A stretch of DNA of 7,581 nucleotides from the NCBI GenBank assembly GCA_030671985.1, contig DAOVHI010000065.1, positions 1-7,581 of the forward strand, given 5' to 3'. The notes under the pieces are model-generated. The model saw only the letters and a list, made by a program, of their open reading frames with translations. It had not been told where the DNA came from and searched no databases. Made by a program: the position numbers and the translations under genes. Shown in pieces: positions 1 to 6,220 of the stretch (within the stretch, counting starts at the first letter, position 1; every line of letters begins with the position of its first letter). Origin of the DNA: a bacterium. GTDB lineage: Bacteria; JAHJDO01.

Positions 1-7
1 ATAAAAA

Positions 8-36
8 TCCCCCCTCAAGGGGGGAATCAGGGGGAT
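8..36. repeat. G/C-rich palindromic repeat fragment
   Basis: The perfect hairpin TCCCCCC-TCAA-GGGGGGA (8-25) is followed by AATCAGGGGGAT. Alternating C-runs and G-runs separated by short AT-rich linkers are typical of dispersed intergenic palindromic repeats in many environmental bacterial genomes. That resemblance comes from memory of the pattern, not from a search. The element probably continues upstream of the window. Its last G-run is the ribosome binding site of folP. It is not a convincing Rho-independent terminator because no T-tract follows the stem. Confidence 0.55.
30..35 (+). promoter_or_regulatory. folP ribosome binding site
   Basis: GGGGGA lies five bases before the TTG at 41 and decides that start. 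The site sits inside the G-rich repeat. ATG TAA (35-40) directly precedes the TTG in the same frame, so an ATG-stop pair overlaps the end of this site. Confidence 0.6.
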
Positions 37-40
37 GTAA

Positions 41-859
41 TTGAAAATCAAAAATTTGTTTTTAACCAAGCCTGCGTTAATGGGCATATTGAATGTAACC
101 CCTGATTCTTTTTCTGACGGAGGATTGTACGATACTCATCAAAAGGCAATAAAGCGGGTTGACGAGATGATTGCGCAGGGAGCGGATATTATAGATATAG
201 GAGGGGAGTCAACGCGTCCGGGCGCAGAATCGGTTAGTGAAAAAGAAGAGAGCGCTAGAGTTATTCCCGTGATAAAGGAAGTGGTCAGAAAATTCAATAT
301 ACCTGTCTCAATTGATACAAGAAAAACAGAAGTTGCAAAAAAAGCTCTGGACGCAGGCGCTTGTATGGTAAATAATGTAGATGGATTGAAAGAGAATAAA
401 GAATTTGGTAAACTTGTTGCGCGATATGATGTTCCAATTATTCTTATGCATATGAGAGGGAATCCGAAAACTATGCAGGAAGATATTAAGTACGAGTCGG
501 TCGTCTCAGATATTATAGAAGAATTAAAAGGCAGTATAGCCCTGGCTCAGGATGCCGGAATAAAAGAAGATAATATCTTAGTAGATCCCGGAATTGGATT
601 TGGGAAGACTACGGATGATAATTTGAAGATTATTAATAGAATTGATGAATTTAAAATACTGGGAAAACCTGTTGTCTTGGGTCCGTCAAGGAAATCGTTC
701 ATAGGTAATGTGCTTAATTTAGATGTTAATGAACGGCTTGAAGGCACATTGGCAACAGTGGCATACGCGGCTTTGAACGGTGTGAGCGTTATTCGAGTTC
801 ATGATGTTGTACAGACAAGAAGAGTTATTGATATGATAAAAGCTATAAAGGATGCTTAG
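41..859 (+). CDS. folP: dihydropteroate synthase
   Basis: This enzyme condenses 6-hydroxymethyl-7,8-dihydropterin pyrophosphate with p-aminobenzoate to give dihydropteroate in cytosolic folate synthesis; it is the sulfonamide target. The 272-residue TIM barrel has the usual family length. Visible signatures are NVTPDSFSDGG (18-28), GGESTRPGA (54-62), SIDTRK (90-95), LMHMRGNP (135-142), DPGIGFGKT (182-190), GPSRKSFIG (214-222) and RVHDV (252-256), so the pterin, pyrophosphate and pABA sites look intact. The NDV/NDI motif of many homologues reads NNV here (111-113), with the first Asn kept. The start is TTG, chosen because a GGGGGA site precedes it and because the next Met (residue 14) would delete the first strand. 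The stop overlaps the GTG of cdaA by one base (TAGTG), which implies translational coupling. The identification is very secure. Confidence 0.97.
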   Translation: MKIKNLFLTKPALMGILNVTPDSFSDGGLYDTHQKAIKRVDEMIAQGADIIDIGGESTRPGAESVSEKEESARVIPVIKEVVRKFNIPVSIDTRKTEVAKKALDAGACMVNNVDGLKENKEFGKLVARYDVPIILMHMRGNPKTMQEDIKYESVVSDIIEELKGSIALAQDAGIKEDNILVDPGIGFGKTTDDNLKIINRIDEFKILGKPVVLGPSRKSFIGNVLNLDVNERLEGTLATVAYAALNGVSVIRVHDVVQTRRVIDMIKAIKDA

Positions 860-1671
860 TGTCGAACTTTTTTAATGAGGTTATAAGTTTCTTTTCGATT
901 TTAGGCTGGCGGGATTTTGTAGAAGTTTTTGTATTAGCCATTATCTTCTACAGAGTCTTTTTATTTATCAAAGGCACCAGAACCGTCCAGATTATGAAAG
1001 GGCTCTTTGTCATTGTGCTTATTGCGCTTTTGGCAAAGATTATGGATTTATATACAATAAGCTGGATACTTGAGAAAGTATTAGCCATAGGTGTGATAGC
1101 TATCCTAATTGTTTTCCAGCCTGAACTAAGACGCGCTCTTTCAAGAATAGGACAAAATCCGCTTATAGATATGTCTTCGCAAGAAGATGAATTAATAGAC
1201 GAAATAGTGAAATCCGTTAATATGCTTTCCAGAAAGAGCATTGGCGCGCTTATTGTAATTGGCCGTAAGATCGGGCTAAAAAATTATATGGAAACAGGTG
1301 TTCGTATAAACGCCAAAGTTACAAGCGAACTGTTAAGCAGTATTTTTACTCCTAATTCTCCTCTTCATGACGGCGCAGTTATAATTGAACAAGAAGAACT
1401 TGTTGCTGCGAGCTGTATTTTGCCTCTGGTGGAGCTTCCAAATATTAAAAGAGCAATGGGTACAAGACATAGAGCTGCTTTAAGTTTAACAAAAGAGACT
1501 GATGCTGTAGTAATAGTGGTTTCTGAAGAAACAGGAGGCATATCTGTTGCAATAAAGCGAAAACTGACACGTGACATAGACGGTATTACTCTGAGAAACA
1601 TATTGCAGAGCCTATATGCTCCGAACAAGAAAAGGAAAAAATCTTTTTGGGTATGGAAGAGGAATAAGTAA
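859..1671 (+). CDS. cdaA: diadenylate cyclase CdaA (c-di-AMP synthase)
   Basis: This membrane-bound enzyme makes cyclic di-AMP from two ATP, a signal controlling potassium/osmolyte balance and cell-wall homeostasis. Three hydrophobic segments (about 19-38, 45-64 and 67-88) precede the signature FQPELRRALSRIG (86-98) and a DisA_N-type catalytic domain. The DGA motif (171-173) and the GTRHRAA motif (201-207), which bind and activate ATP, are intact, as is SEETGGIS (222-229). The C-terminal tail is strongly basic (257-270). At 270 residues the protein has the normal CdaA length. It starts with GTG overlapping the folP stop, with a modest AAAGGA site at 847-852. It is followed without a gap by a YbbR-domain gene, matching the widespread cdaA-cdaR pairing. 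No glmM follows within the window. I am very sure of the family. Confidence 0.96.
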   Translation: MSNFFNEVISFFSILGWRDFVEVFVLAIIFYRVFLFIKGTRTVQIMKGLFVIVLIALLAKIMDLYTISWILEKVLAIGVIAILIVFQPELRRALSRIGQNPLIDMSSQEDELIDEIVKSVNMLSRKSIGALIVIGRKIGLKNYMETGVRINAKVTSELLSSIFTPNSPLHDGAVIIEQEELVAASCILPLVELPNIKRAMGTRHRAALSLTKETDAVVIVVSEETGGISVAIKRKLTRDIDGITLRNILQSLYAPNKKRKKSFWVWKRNK

Positions 1672-2048
1672 TGTCTAGAAATTGGGGATTAAAAATATTA
1701 TCATTTTTTATTGCTTGTATGATCTGGTTTTATGTATCAGGAGAAGAAGGGGCAGATATTGCGAGACGAAGAGAAAAAGAAGTGACGATTAGGAATGTTG
1801 TTGTAAAGGTAGTCCATCCGTCGTCTTTCATTTTACGATCAGAGCTGGATCCCAAGCATATAAGTGTGAAAACAAGAGGGACATCACACATCATAGATAA
1901 ACTGGATACCAAAAGCATTCTTGTTTTTGTAGATGTAACCGGCTTAAGCAAGGGAAAATATGTTTTGCCGGTACAAATCAAACTGCCCGCAAACGTAAAA
2001 CTTGTTCAGATTATTCCGCCTACAACAAAAGTGGTTCTCAAAAAATAA
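1671..2048 (+). CDS. single-domain YbbR-like protein (CdaR-type)
   Basis: This is a small membrane-anchored protein likely to partner or regulate the diadenylate cyclase encoded immediately upstream. The N-terminus carries the characteristic YbbR anchor (NWGLKILSFFIACMIWFYVSG, about 4-24), one transmembrane helix or uncleaved signal anchor. One beta-rich YbbR domain (about 36-125) follows, expected outside the cytoplasmic membrane. In Firmicutes, CdaR usually has several YbbR repeats; here there is room for only one in 125 residues, so this is a minimal version. The ATG overlaps the cdaA stop by one base (TAATG), with AGAGGAA (1658-1664) as ribosome binding site. The family call rests on the anchor motif and position; a regulatory effect on CdaA is inferred from the known CdaA-CdaR pair. 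Confidence 0.85.
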   Translation: MSRNWGLKILSFFIACMIWFYVSGEEGADIARRREKEVTIRNVVVKVVHPSSFILRSELDPKHISVKTRGTSHIIDKLDTKSILVFVDVTGLSKGKYVLPVQIKLPANVKLVQIIPPTTKVVLKK

Positions 2049-2052
2049 TTAT

Positions 2053-2058
2053 GGGGGA
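2053..2058 (+). promoter_or_regulatory. pdxJ ribosome binding site
   Basis: GGGGGA lies six bases before the ATG at 2065. It supports that start over the in-frame ATG at 2002, which lies inside the ybbR-domain gene. Confidence 0.6.
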
Positions 2059-2064
2059 TATGCG

Positions 2065-2781
2065 ATGTCAAAATTAGGTGTAAATATAGACCATGTCGCA
2101 ACAATCAGACAGGCCAGAATGACCTTTGAGCCTGACCCTGTTAAAGCAGTTCACTTATGCGAAATTGCCGGAGCCGACAGCATTGTTTCCCATTTAAGGG
2201 AAGATAGAAGACATATCAACGATAGAGACGTAAAACTGATAAAAGAAATCATAAACATAAGACTCAATCTTGAAATGTCAATCGCTCCTGAGATTGTTGA
2301 TATTGCTCTAAAACTTGTTCCTGATCAGGTGAGCTTGGTTCCTGAAAAAAGAGAAGAAGTTACAACAGAAGGCGGGCTGGATGTAGTTTTGAAAAGGAAT
2401 GAATTAAAAGAAATAATCCGGCGTTTCAAGGACAAAGGCATTGTTGTGAATCTTTTTATAGATCCTGAAATATCTCAGATAGATGCGTCTTTAGAGGTGG
2501 GTTCAGATGCGATTGAACTGCATACCGGAAGTTATGCAAATGCGGCCGATCAATCTGCTGTGGAAGATGAATTTAAAAAGATTGTTACTGCCACAGATTA
2601 TGCCAAAAAACATGGACTTATTGTGCATGCTGGACATGGGTTGACGTATTTCAATGTTAAAAAAATTGCAGGTATTAAAGAGATAGAAGAACTAAATATC
2701 GGACATACGATTATATCCCGCGCCGTATTTGTAGGGCTGGAAAGAGCTGTGAAGGATATGATAAATTTAATAAAAACGTAA
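2065..2781 (+). CDS. pdxJ: pyridoxine 5'-phosphate synthase
   Basis: PdxJ closes the pyridine ring by condensing 1-deoxyxylulose 5-phosphate with 3-amino-2-oxopropyl phosphate to give pyridoxine 5'-phosphate, so this organism uses the DXP-dependent vitamin B6 route. The 238-residue TIM barrel has normal length. Seen motifs are NIDHVATIRQAR (7-18), HLREDRRHI (43-51), NLEM (68-71), VPEKREEVTTEGG (92-104), ELHTGSYA (151-158), HAGHGL (188-193) and GHTIISRAVFVGL (213-225). His43, Glu70 and His191 match the catalytic residues known from E. coli when shifted by two positions. The frame stays open upstream to an ATG at 2002, but the 21 extra residues would lie within the ybbR-domain gene and are not family-like; the start at 2065 gives MSKLGVNIDHVA, the normal N-terminus. 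A 16-base gap separates it from the gene before. Confidence 0.96.
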   Translation: MSKLGVNIDHVATIRQARMTFEPDPVKAVHLCEIAGADSIVSHLREDRRHINDRDVKLIKEIINIRLNLEMSIAPEIVDIALKLVPDQVSLVPEKREEVTTEGGLDVVLKRNELKEIIRRFKDKGIVVNLFIDPEISQIDASLEVGSDAIELHTGSYANAADQSAVEDEFKKIVTATDYAKKHGLIVHAGHGLTYFNVKKIAGIKEIEELNIGHTIISRAVFVGLERAVKDMINLIKT

Positions 2782-2784
2782 TTT

Positions 2785-2788
2785 GGGG
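2785..2788 (+). promoter_or_regulatory. RhuM gene ribosome binding site
   Basis: GGGG lies nine bases before the ATG at 2798, in the 16-base gap after pdxJ. It favours the ATG over the TTG at 2783, which has no purine-rich site in front of it. Confidence 0.45.
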
Positions 2789-2797
2789 CACTTTTTA

Positions 2798-3805
2798 ATG
2801 GAACAAAATTCAGAAATAATTATTTGCACAGCACCGGACGGAACAACAAAGCTACAAGTACAGTTAGAAGATGAAACTGTTTGGCTTACACAAGATCAAA
2901 TGGCAATGCTTTTCGGTAAAGGCAGAACAACCATAACCGAACACATTGGTAACATCTTCAAAGAAGGTGAATTGAATGAAAAAGAGGTGTGTCGGCTTTT
3001 CCGACATACCACAAAACATGGGGCAATAGAAGGCAAGACTCAAAACAAGCAAGTCAAATATTATAACCTTGATGTCATAATTTCAGTTGGTTACAGGGTA
3101 AAATCCAAGCATGGAACAAAGTTTCGCCAATGGGCAACAAAGCGGATTCATGAATACATTGTAAAAGGCTTTACAATGGATGATGACCGATTGAAGCAGG
3201 AAGGAGCAAGATCAAGATATTTTGAAGAACTTCTGCAAAGAATCCGTGACATCCGAAGCAGTGAAAGGAACTTTTACCAAAAAGTAACCGATATTTATGC
3301 AACCAGCATTGATTACAAAAATGATGACACTTTAACAAAAGAGTTTTTTGCAACAGTGCAAAATAAAATGCATTACGCCATTCACGGTCAAACTGCTGCA
3401 GAGATGATAAATGAAAGAGTGGATGCTGATAAACCATTTTTGGGACTTACAAATTTTAAAGGCAAATATATTACTAATCGTGATATTAACATTGCCAAAA
3501 ACTATCTTTCGGAAGAAGAATTAAGGCAACTCAATCTTATTGTCTCTATGTATCTTGATTTTGCTGAGCTACAGGCAACAAACGGCAGATTAATGAAAAT
3601 GCACGACTGGATTCAAAAGCTTGATGATTTTTTAAAAATAAGTGAAAAAGAACTGCTTACTAATGCAGGAAAAATCAGCCATAAAAAAGCAATTGATAAA
3701 GCAAAATTTGAATACGATAAATATAGAAATGCAGAAGATAAAAAATATATTTCCGATTTTGATCGCGAAATGAAGAAGTTATTAAAGAAAGATGAAAGCA
3801 GTTAG
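2798..3805 (+). CDS. RhuM-family protein
   Basis: This belongs to the RhuM family, named from a gene on Salmonella pathogenicity island 3. The molecular function is not established; members are scattered in accessory DNA. From the ATG it has 335 residues, about full family length. The N-terminal third looks like a winged-helix DNA-binding module: TVWLTQDQMAMLFGKGRTTITEHIGNIFKEGEL (27-59, described by position), then YYNLDVIISVGYRV (88-101) and FRQWATKRIHEYIVKGF (109-125). A helical middle follows, then a block familiar from RhuM and RhuM/Fic proteins: FFATVQNKMHYAIHGQTAAEMI (183-204), LGLTNF (215-220) and IAKNYLSEEEL (232-242). No Fic catalytic HPFxxGNGR motif is present. By hand count it uses 13 CAA to 3 CAG for Gln, against 11 to 16 in the five neighbouring genes from folP to nnr, and more CGN Arg codons, which suggests later acquisition. 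The family is secure, the role unknown. Confidence 0.9.
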   Translation: MEQNSEIIICTAPDGTTKLQVQLEDETVWLTQDQMAMLFGKGRTTITEHIGNIFKEGELNEKEVCRLFRHTTKHGAIEGKTQNKQVKYYNLDVIISVGYRVKSKHGTKFRQWATKRIHEYIVKGFTMDDDRLKQEGARSRYFEELLQRIRDIRSSERNFYQKVTDIYATSIDYKNDDTLTKEFFATVQNKMHYAIHGQTAAEMINERVDADKPFLGLTNFKGKYITNRDINIAKNYLSEEELRQLNLIVSMYLDFAELQATNGRLMKMHDWIQKLDDFLKISEKELLTNAGKISHKKAIDKAKFEYDKYRNAEDKKYISDFDREMKKLLKKDESS

Positions 3806-5378
3806 TTTCAACCAGATGAAAGAGATAGATCGGATTGCAATAGAGAAATATGGTATTAAGGGATTATCTCTTATGGAGAATGCGGGCTGTGCGGTTGGTA
3901 AGAACGCAGAAGAAATGCTGGCTGAAATAGAAGGGAAAAGCAGAAATGTTCTTGTAGTCTGCGGAAAAGGCAATAATGGGGGAGACGGTTTTGTCGCGGC
4001 GCGTTATCTTTTGAATTCAAAACGTAGTAAAAATACAAATATCAAAGTTGTAGTTCTGGGTAGTACTAAAGACATAAAAGGTGATGCGAAAACAAATTTT
4101 GATATTATAAAGAAGACAGACGCTGATATATTTGAGATATCAGAATTAGAGCAATTACAAAAGGCAAAACATGTTTTCCAGCATGCAGGTTTAGTAATAG
4201 ATGCAATCTTTGGCACTGGATTAAAAGGCGCAGTAAGAGGCGTAGCGCTTGATGTGGTTAAGCTCATAAACGAGCAGAAATCGAATAAAGTTCTTTCCGT
4301 TGATCTACCTTCAGGGCTTTATGAGGAATTTAATGAAAAAAGAGACATTTGTATTCAAGCAGATAGAACAATCAGTTTTGGTTTGCCGAAAAAAGAATTA
4401 TTGATTTATCCCGGCATTATGTTTGCGGGCAAACTTGTTATTCAGGACATAGGTCTTCCCATAGAGCTTTTAACAGACTCAAAGTTAAAACTGAATTTGA
4501 TGACCAATAGTGAGTTGGCTTCTATTGTTCCTGAGCGCCCGATTAATTCACATAAAGGCACCTTTGGACATGTGTTTGTCATTGCCGGTTCCAGAGGATT
4601 AACAGGCGCGGCGGCTTTAACTAGTCTTGGAGCCCTTTATTCCGGCGCCGGGCTTGTCACACTTGGAATTCCTGAGAGCTTGAATTCTATTATGGAAATG
4701 AAGCTGACGGAAGTTATGACAAAACCTTTGGCTGAAACCACTGATGGAAGCTTGAGTAAAAAGGCTAAGAAAGAAATACTGGATTTTTCATCAAAGGTTG
4801 ATGTTGTTGCCATAGGTCCGGGACTCTCTACAAACGCCGAAACAAGTTCTTTAATTCGCGAATTAATAGAGTCACTGGAAAAGCCGGTTGTAATTGACGC
4901 AGATGGAATTAATGCGCTTGCAGATCACGCATCAATACTTAAGAAACGAAGATATCCCACAATTATAACTCCTCATCCCGGAGAAATGGCAAGACTCATT
5001 GATGAAAACGTGTCCCAAATTAGTTCAGATAGAATAGGCACGGCCGAAAAAGCGATCACATATAAAACTGTTACATTGCTAAAAGGAGCAGGTACGATTA
5101 TCGCCGACGCAAACGGCAATGTTTATATAAATCCCACAGGAAATCCTGCTTTAGCCGTGGGAGGAATGGGAGATGTCCTTACCGGACTTATCTCAGGATT
5201 GATTGCGCAGGGTCTTCACGAACTGGATGCTGCAAAGCTCGGAGCTTATTTACATGGTCTAGCAGCAGATATATGGAAAGACGAAAACAAGCTGGACAGA
5301 TGTCTGACCGCTACAGAATTAATAAACTATATTCCAAAAGCTTTTGTTAAATTACAAAAAGGAGAGAAAAGACTATGA
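3792..5378 (+). CDS. nnr: bifunctional NAD(P)HX epimerase / ADP-dependent NAD(P)HX dehydratase
   Basis: This cytosolic repair enzyme restores damaged, hydrated NADH and NADPH. The N-terminal YjeF_N epimerase domain (about 1-230) interconverts R- and S-NAD(P)HX and shows QMKEIDRIAIEKYGI (8-22), CGKGNNGGDGFVAARYL (57-73), DAIFGTGLKG (137-146) and SVDLPSGL (169-176). The C-terminal ribokinase-like dehydratase domain (about 240-520) shows HKGTFGHVFVIAGS (254-267), GAGLV (285-289), GPGLS (342-346), VIDADGINAL (367-376), ITPHPGEMARL (392-402), LLKGAGT (429-435) and NPTGNPALAVGGMGDVLTG (447-465), with Asp461 the likely catalytic residue. At 528 residues it is full length. The stretch after DLPSGL is YEEFNEKRD instead of the common NADTG-type sequence. 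The ATG lies inside the 3' end of the RhuM gene (14-base overlap) and lacks a good ribosome binding site, so it may depend on coupling. The end overlaps the next gene by ATGA. Confidence 0.96.
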   Translation: MKAVSFNQMKEIDRIAIEKYGIKGLSLMENAGCAVGKNAEEMLAEIEGKSRNVLVVCGKGNNGGDGFVAARYLLNSKRSKNTNIKVVVLGSTKDIKGDAKTNFDIIKKTDADIFEISELEQLQKAKHVFQHAGLVIDAIFGTGLKGAVRGVALDVVKLINEQKSNKVLSVDLPSGLYEEFNEKRDICIQADRTISFGLPKKELLIYPGIMFAGKLVIQDIGLPIELLTDSKLKLNLMTNSELASIVPERPINSHKGTFGHVFVIAGSRGLTGAAALTSLGALYSGAGLVTLGIPESLNSIMEMKLTEVMTKPLAETTDGSLSKKAKKEILDFSSKVDVVAIGPGLSTNAETSSLIRELIESLEKPVVIDADGINALADHASILKKRRYPTIITPHPGEMARLIDENVSQISSDRIGTAEKAITYKTVTLLKGAGTIIADANGNVYINPTGNPALAVGGMGDVLTGLISGLIAQGLHELDAAKLGAYLHGLAADIWKDENKLDRCLTATELINYIPKAFVKLQKGEKRL

Positions 5379-5917
5379 AACTGGATTTAAATAATTGGTA
5401 CAAGGTCTTAGCTCCCAGACCTACAGTGTTGGTGGCAACGGTTAATGAGAATGGAATTTCGAATGCCGCGCCGTTTAGTTTTGTCATGCCTGTTTCAATG
5501 AAACCTGCTTTAGTTGCTTTTAGTTCTGCTCATAAACGACATACATTAGCCAATATCCGTCTAACAAAGGATTTTACAATCAATATCCCGGGAAAAGAGT
5601 TATTGAATCAAGTGTGGAAGTGTGCGGAAAGCTTTCCTGAAGGAGTAAGTGAAATAAAAAAATCCGACTTGACAGAAGTTAAGATGGACGGGATAAAATC
5701 TCCCGGAATAAAAGAGTGTTATGCAATATTTAGTTGCAAGCTTTTTAAAGAAATTTCAGCAGGCGACCATGTGCTGGTAATCGGAGAAGTAATCGGGGCA
5801 GAGATAAGAGAGGATGTCTTTGAAAACGAAAAGTTCAATTCCCATGCAGCAAGTCCCCTTATGCATATTGGGGGAGAGGAATTTTCATTGCCCGGAGAAA
5901 AACTCATAGCTGGATAA
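5375..5917 (+). CDS. flavin reductase-like FMN-binding protein
   Basis: This 180-residue protein belongs to the flavin reductase-like (split-barrel, DIM6/NTAB) family of FMN-binding proteins. Characteristic parts are the opening APRPTVLVATVNENG (13-27), the flavin-binding NAAPFSFV (30-37), FSSAHKRHTLANI (49-61), DFTINIP (66-72) and the late DHVLVIGEVIGAEI (131-144). No membrane segment or signal peptide is seen. Family members act as oxidoreductases or as FMN reductases feeding a partner; the substrate cannot be read from this sequence. It is translationally coupled to nnr (ATGA overlap), with AGGAG at 5360-5364 ten bases before the ATG. It is the last gene of the operon: a promoter and tRNAs follow. 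No terminator with a T-tract is seen after its stop. Confidence 0.88.
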   Translation: MKLDLNNWYKVLAPRPTVLVATVNENGISNAAPFSFVMPVSMKPALVAFSSAHKRHTLANIRLTKDFTINIPGKELLNQVWKCAESFPEGVSEIKKSDLTEVKMDGIKSPGIKECYAIFSCKLFKEISAGDHVLVIGEVIGAEIREDVFENEKFNSHAASPLMHIGGEEFSLPGEKLIAG

Positions 5918-5932
5918 AATTCACGCAAATTA

Positions 5933-5960
5933 TTGCCATTTAAATCAGAATATGTATAAT
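5933..5960 (+). promoter_or_regulatory. sigma70-type promoter of the tRNA cluster
   Basis: The -35 box TTGCCA (5933-5938) and perfect -10 box TATAAT (5955-5960) are separated by 16 bases. Transcription should start near 5967, about 16 bases before tRNA-Thr. The position between the operon end and the tRNAs fits a strong stable-RNA promoter. Reading may continue into the two genes after the tRNAs because no terminator is seen there. Confidence 0.75.
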
Positions 5961-5965
5961 GGCAA
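5933..5965. repeat. 8-bp inverted repeat spanning the promoter
   Basis: TTGCCATT (5933-5940) and AATGGCAA (5958-5965) are perfect inverted repeats with a 17-base spacer. The left arm contains the -35 box and the right arm begins inside the -10 box. It could be an operator, a weak stem in read-through RNA, or chance. It lacks the T-tract of a Rho-independent terminator. Confidence 0.5.
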
Positions 5966-5982
5966 AGTTCTAAGATTTTGTT

Positions 5983-6058
5983 GCCGGTGTAGCTCAGTTG
6001 GTAGAGCAGCTGATTTGTAATCAGCGGGTCGGGGGTTCAAGTCCCTTCGCCGGCTCCA
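5983..6058 (+). tRNA. tRNA-Thr(TGT)
   Basis: This is a complete 76-base cloverleaf with encoded CCA. The acceptor stem GCCGGTG pairs with CGCCGGC with one T-G wobble, followed by discriminator T and CCA (6056-6058). The anticodon arm is GCTGA-TTTGTAA-TCAGC with anticodon TGT, reading ACA. The D-arm AGCTCAGTTGGTAGAGC and T-loop GTTCAAGTC are canonical. It is first in a Thr-Tyr-Gly cluster. Confidence 0.97.
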
Positions 6059-6063
6059 GAAAC

Positions 6064-6148
6064 GGGGAGATTCCCAAGTGGCCAAAGGGATCAGACTGTA
6101 AATCTGACGGCGATGCCTTCGGAGGTTCGAATCCTCCTCTCCCCACCA
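6064..6148 (+). tRNA. tRNA-Tyr(GTA)
   Basis: This is an 85-base class II tRNA with encoded CCA. The acceptor stem GGGGAGA pairs perfectly with TCTCCCC, with discriminator A. The anticodon arm is TCAGA-CTGTAAA-TCTGA with anticodon GTA. The long variable arm (around CGGCGATGCCTTCG) is typical of bacterial tRNA-Tyr. It lies five bases after tRNA-Thr and one base before tRNA-Gly. Confidence 0.97.
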
Positions 6149-6149
6149 T

Positions 6150-6220
6150 GCGGGTGTGGTTCAGTGGTAGAACACAAGCTTCCCAAGCTTGATATGAGGG
6201 TTCGATTCCCTTCACCCGCT
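6150..6220 (+). tRNA. tRNA-Gly(CCC)
   Basis: The acceptor stem GCGGGTG pairs perfectly with CACCCGC, with discriminator T at 6220. The anticodon arm is CAAGC-TTCCCAA-GCTTG; the seven-base loop puts CCC at positions 34-36, reading GGG. The T-arm is GAGGG-TTCGATT-CCCTT. Unlike its two neighbours it has no encoded CCA (CTC follows), so a CCA-adding enzyme is needed. In the comparable tuf-linked cluster of E. coli this position is held by tRNA-Gly(TCC). Confidence 0.93.

Noticed and set aside
2002-2064. Upstream ATG that would extend pdxJ by 21 residues
   Set aside because: It lies inside the ybbR-domain gene, gives a non-family N-terminus, and the ATG at 2065 has a GGGGGA site and the normal MSKLGVNIDHVA start.
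2783-2797. TTG start five codons before the RhuM ATG
   Set aside because: It would place the GGGG site inside the coding region and has no ribosome site of its own; the ATG at 2798 matches the usual RhuM N-terminus.
547-4267. Several 60-100 codon open frames on the - strand
   Set aside because: Each is antisense to a securely identified gene, lacks family motifs and a plausible ribosome site, and is expected by chance.
5918-5982. Possible Rho-independent terminator after the flavin reductase-like gene
   Set aside because: The only inverted repeat there is AT-rich with a 17-base loop, overlaps a promoter and has no T-tract.
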